Source: Candidatus Melainabacteria bacterium (lineage in GTDB: Bacteria; Cyanobacteriota; Vampirovibrionia; Obscuribacterales; Obscuribacteraceae). Taken from it: a DNA stretch of 64,000 nt. The notes under the pieces are model-generated. The model was not told where the DNA came from. It saw only the letters and a list, made by a program, of their open reading frames with translations, and did not search any database. The stretch lies in assembly GCA_003963305.1 (NCBI GenBank), contig RXJR01000024.1:1-64000 (forward strand). The letters are read 5' to 3'. Of this stretch, positions 63,214 to 64,000 are shown in pieces (position 1 is the first letter of the stretch; the number at the start of each line of letters is the position of its first letter). The position numbers and the translations under genes were made by a program.

Positions 63214-63834
63214 CTAATCTATTTGCAAATACGGGGGCACAATCCACACGGGTGTTTGTCGACCAGCACTCGTGTACTTCCACTCCTGCGGAGTCTTACA
63301 TAGACCAGCCTTTACGGGATTGTTCTCTATGTAATCTTTAACACGGTCAAAGTGTCGCGGATTTCGGACAACCCGGTCGTAGTATTCTTTTTGCCAAAAC
63401 GGTCCTTTCCTTCCAAGAATTTTGTTGGCTTCTTTTGCTGTATATGACTTCCAACCGCCTACGATTTCAGCCAGCCCATCAGCCTTTTTAGGAGTAAAAA
63501 GAGCATGAACATGATTTGGCATTACGACCCACCCATGCAGGTCGTAACGCTCCCCGTCAAAAAAGAGCATTGCTCGCTGGACTAAATCCGCAATTTTCGG
63601 TTGCATAAGCCATTTAGCACCCTCGCCCTGGTCAAGACAAGAATCCAGCATAAAAACCTCTTGTGATTTTCTTTGTTCTGGCGTAAGCCGTCCCTGCTCA
63701 ATGCTCCATCGATAAATCTGCTCTGGAGACAAAGAATCGAATAATCGAAAAGTTATGCTTTGCGGTACGGAACCGGCGTCGAAATGAGGTATATAGCCGC
63801 GAGAACGCCACTGCGGACTGCCCTTTGGATGCAT
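63214..63834 (-). mobile_element. REP-associated tyrosine transposase (RAYT, Y1 HUH type)
   Basis: 206 residues, coding on the minus strand. The HUH motif is HVH at residues 108-110 in VMPNHVHALFTP, the sequence following it GGWKSYTAKEAN, then GPFWQKEYYDRVVRNPRHFDRVKDYIENNPVKAGL. Tyr168 of DYIENNP is the likely nucleophile by family analogy. RAYTs cut and move REP/BIME palindromes as single strands and are usually single-copy residents, not self-mobilising elements. Here it is flanked on both sides by palindromic arrays, the classic REPtron layout. Confidence 0.9.
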
Positions 63835-63932
63835 ATGGTTACTCCAGTTGGTTTTGAAACTTCAACTAGACATACGCGGTTTCAATCGAAAAAGTTCAAT
63901 CTCTAGAACCATAAAGGAGATTTTGACGTAGT

Positions 63933-64000
63933 GCACGCGGGACGCGTGCGCTCCATATGCAGCGGGACGCGTGCGCTCCATATGCAGCGGGACGCGTGCC
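63933..64000 (-). repeat. Right REP-like array, inverted, running off the window
   Basis: Units begin at 63933, 63959 and 63984. The first has the perfect palindrome GCACGCG-GGA-CGCGTGC; the others have GCAGCG-GGA-CGCGTGC with one base lost in an arm. GCTCCATAT separates them. They are the reverse complement of the left array, so the RAYT gene sits between oppositely oriented repeats. The array continues beyond base 64000. Confidence 0.9.

Noticed and set aside
62979-63341. Several short frames running through the palindromic repeat array
   Set aside because: Their repetitive Arg/Ala/His-rich translations are simply the repeat read in different frames.

Overview
The window looks like a stretch of chromosome from a Gram-negative, free-living bacterium with a large accessory glycan repertoire. 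It carries a complete tryptophan operon, lipopolysaccharide-type genes (a Kdo-hydroxylase-like dioxygenase, heptose-activation enzymes, a DUF374 acyltransferase), several TPR proteins, many GT-C membrane glycosyltransferases and a dense surface-polysaccharide region. The mixture recalls the Obscuribacterales/Melainabacteria side of the Cyanobacteriota, but that placement is an inference from gene style, not proven by a marker gene.

Layout. Positions 1-1026 hold the 3' part of a two-TM DUF3592-like protein. Positions 1016-7481 (minus strand) are a compact trpEGDCFBA operon with overlapping genes. It is preceded by a Trp-rich leader peptide (7585-7671) and a textbook four-segment transcription attenuator (7511-7650). 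Positions 7799-11805 carry a TPR membrane protein, two small secreted proteins and a charged soluble protein. Two of these have notable promoters: one with five TCGGTCA-type iterons, one with 11-bp repeats like a Pho box. Positions 11890-16583 hold an ArnT-like glycosyltransferase, a small cysteine-bearing protein, a fatty-acid-hydroxylase-fold protein and a two-component system divergent from a CzcA/CusA-type RND pump (16948-20094).

Positions 20133-29118 contain another GT-C enzyme, a sugar operon (Gfo/Idh oxidoreductase, HddA-like kinase, HddC-like nucleotidyltransferase), a DUF4259-TPR protein and a sulfotransferase. A minus-strand operon follows with GmhB-like phosphatase, Kdo-hydroxylase-like and DUF374 genes. 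Together these suggest heptose activation and inner-core modification of LPS. Positions 29159-37800 are a mixed section: a YfhO-type membrane protein, a Phd/RelE toxin-antitoxin pair, a glycosyltransferase, a VIT/CCC1 transporter, a DUF4279-like protein, an unknown AT-richer TPR membrane protein and a C39-like protease.

Positions 37835-63056 are a long surface-glycan region: sulfotransferase, methyltransferases, GT2/GT4 transferases, large membrane proteins, a paralogous pair of membrane-anchored SGNH-like proteins, an RmlC-like epimerase, a CmcI-like enzyme, FkbM methyltransferase, and Gmd plus GDP-fucose-synthase-like enzymes with a sugar nucleotidyltransferase. Embedded among them is a small protein whose C-terminal half looks like an IS3-type OrfA helix-turn-helix domain. 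The window ends with a REP-associated tyrosine transposase (63214-63834) between two oppositely oriented arrays of 25-bp palindromic repeats. Degenerate relatives of that repeat lie near 24906-24961. No rRNA, tRNA or CRISPR array was recognised by eye.
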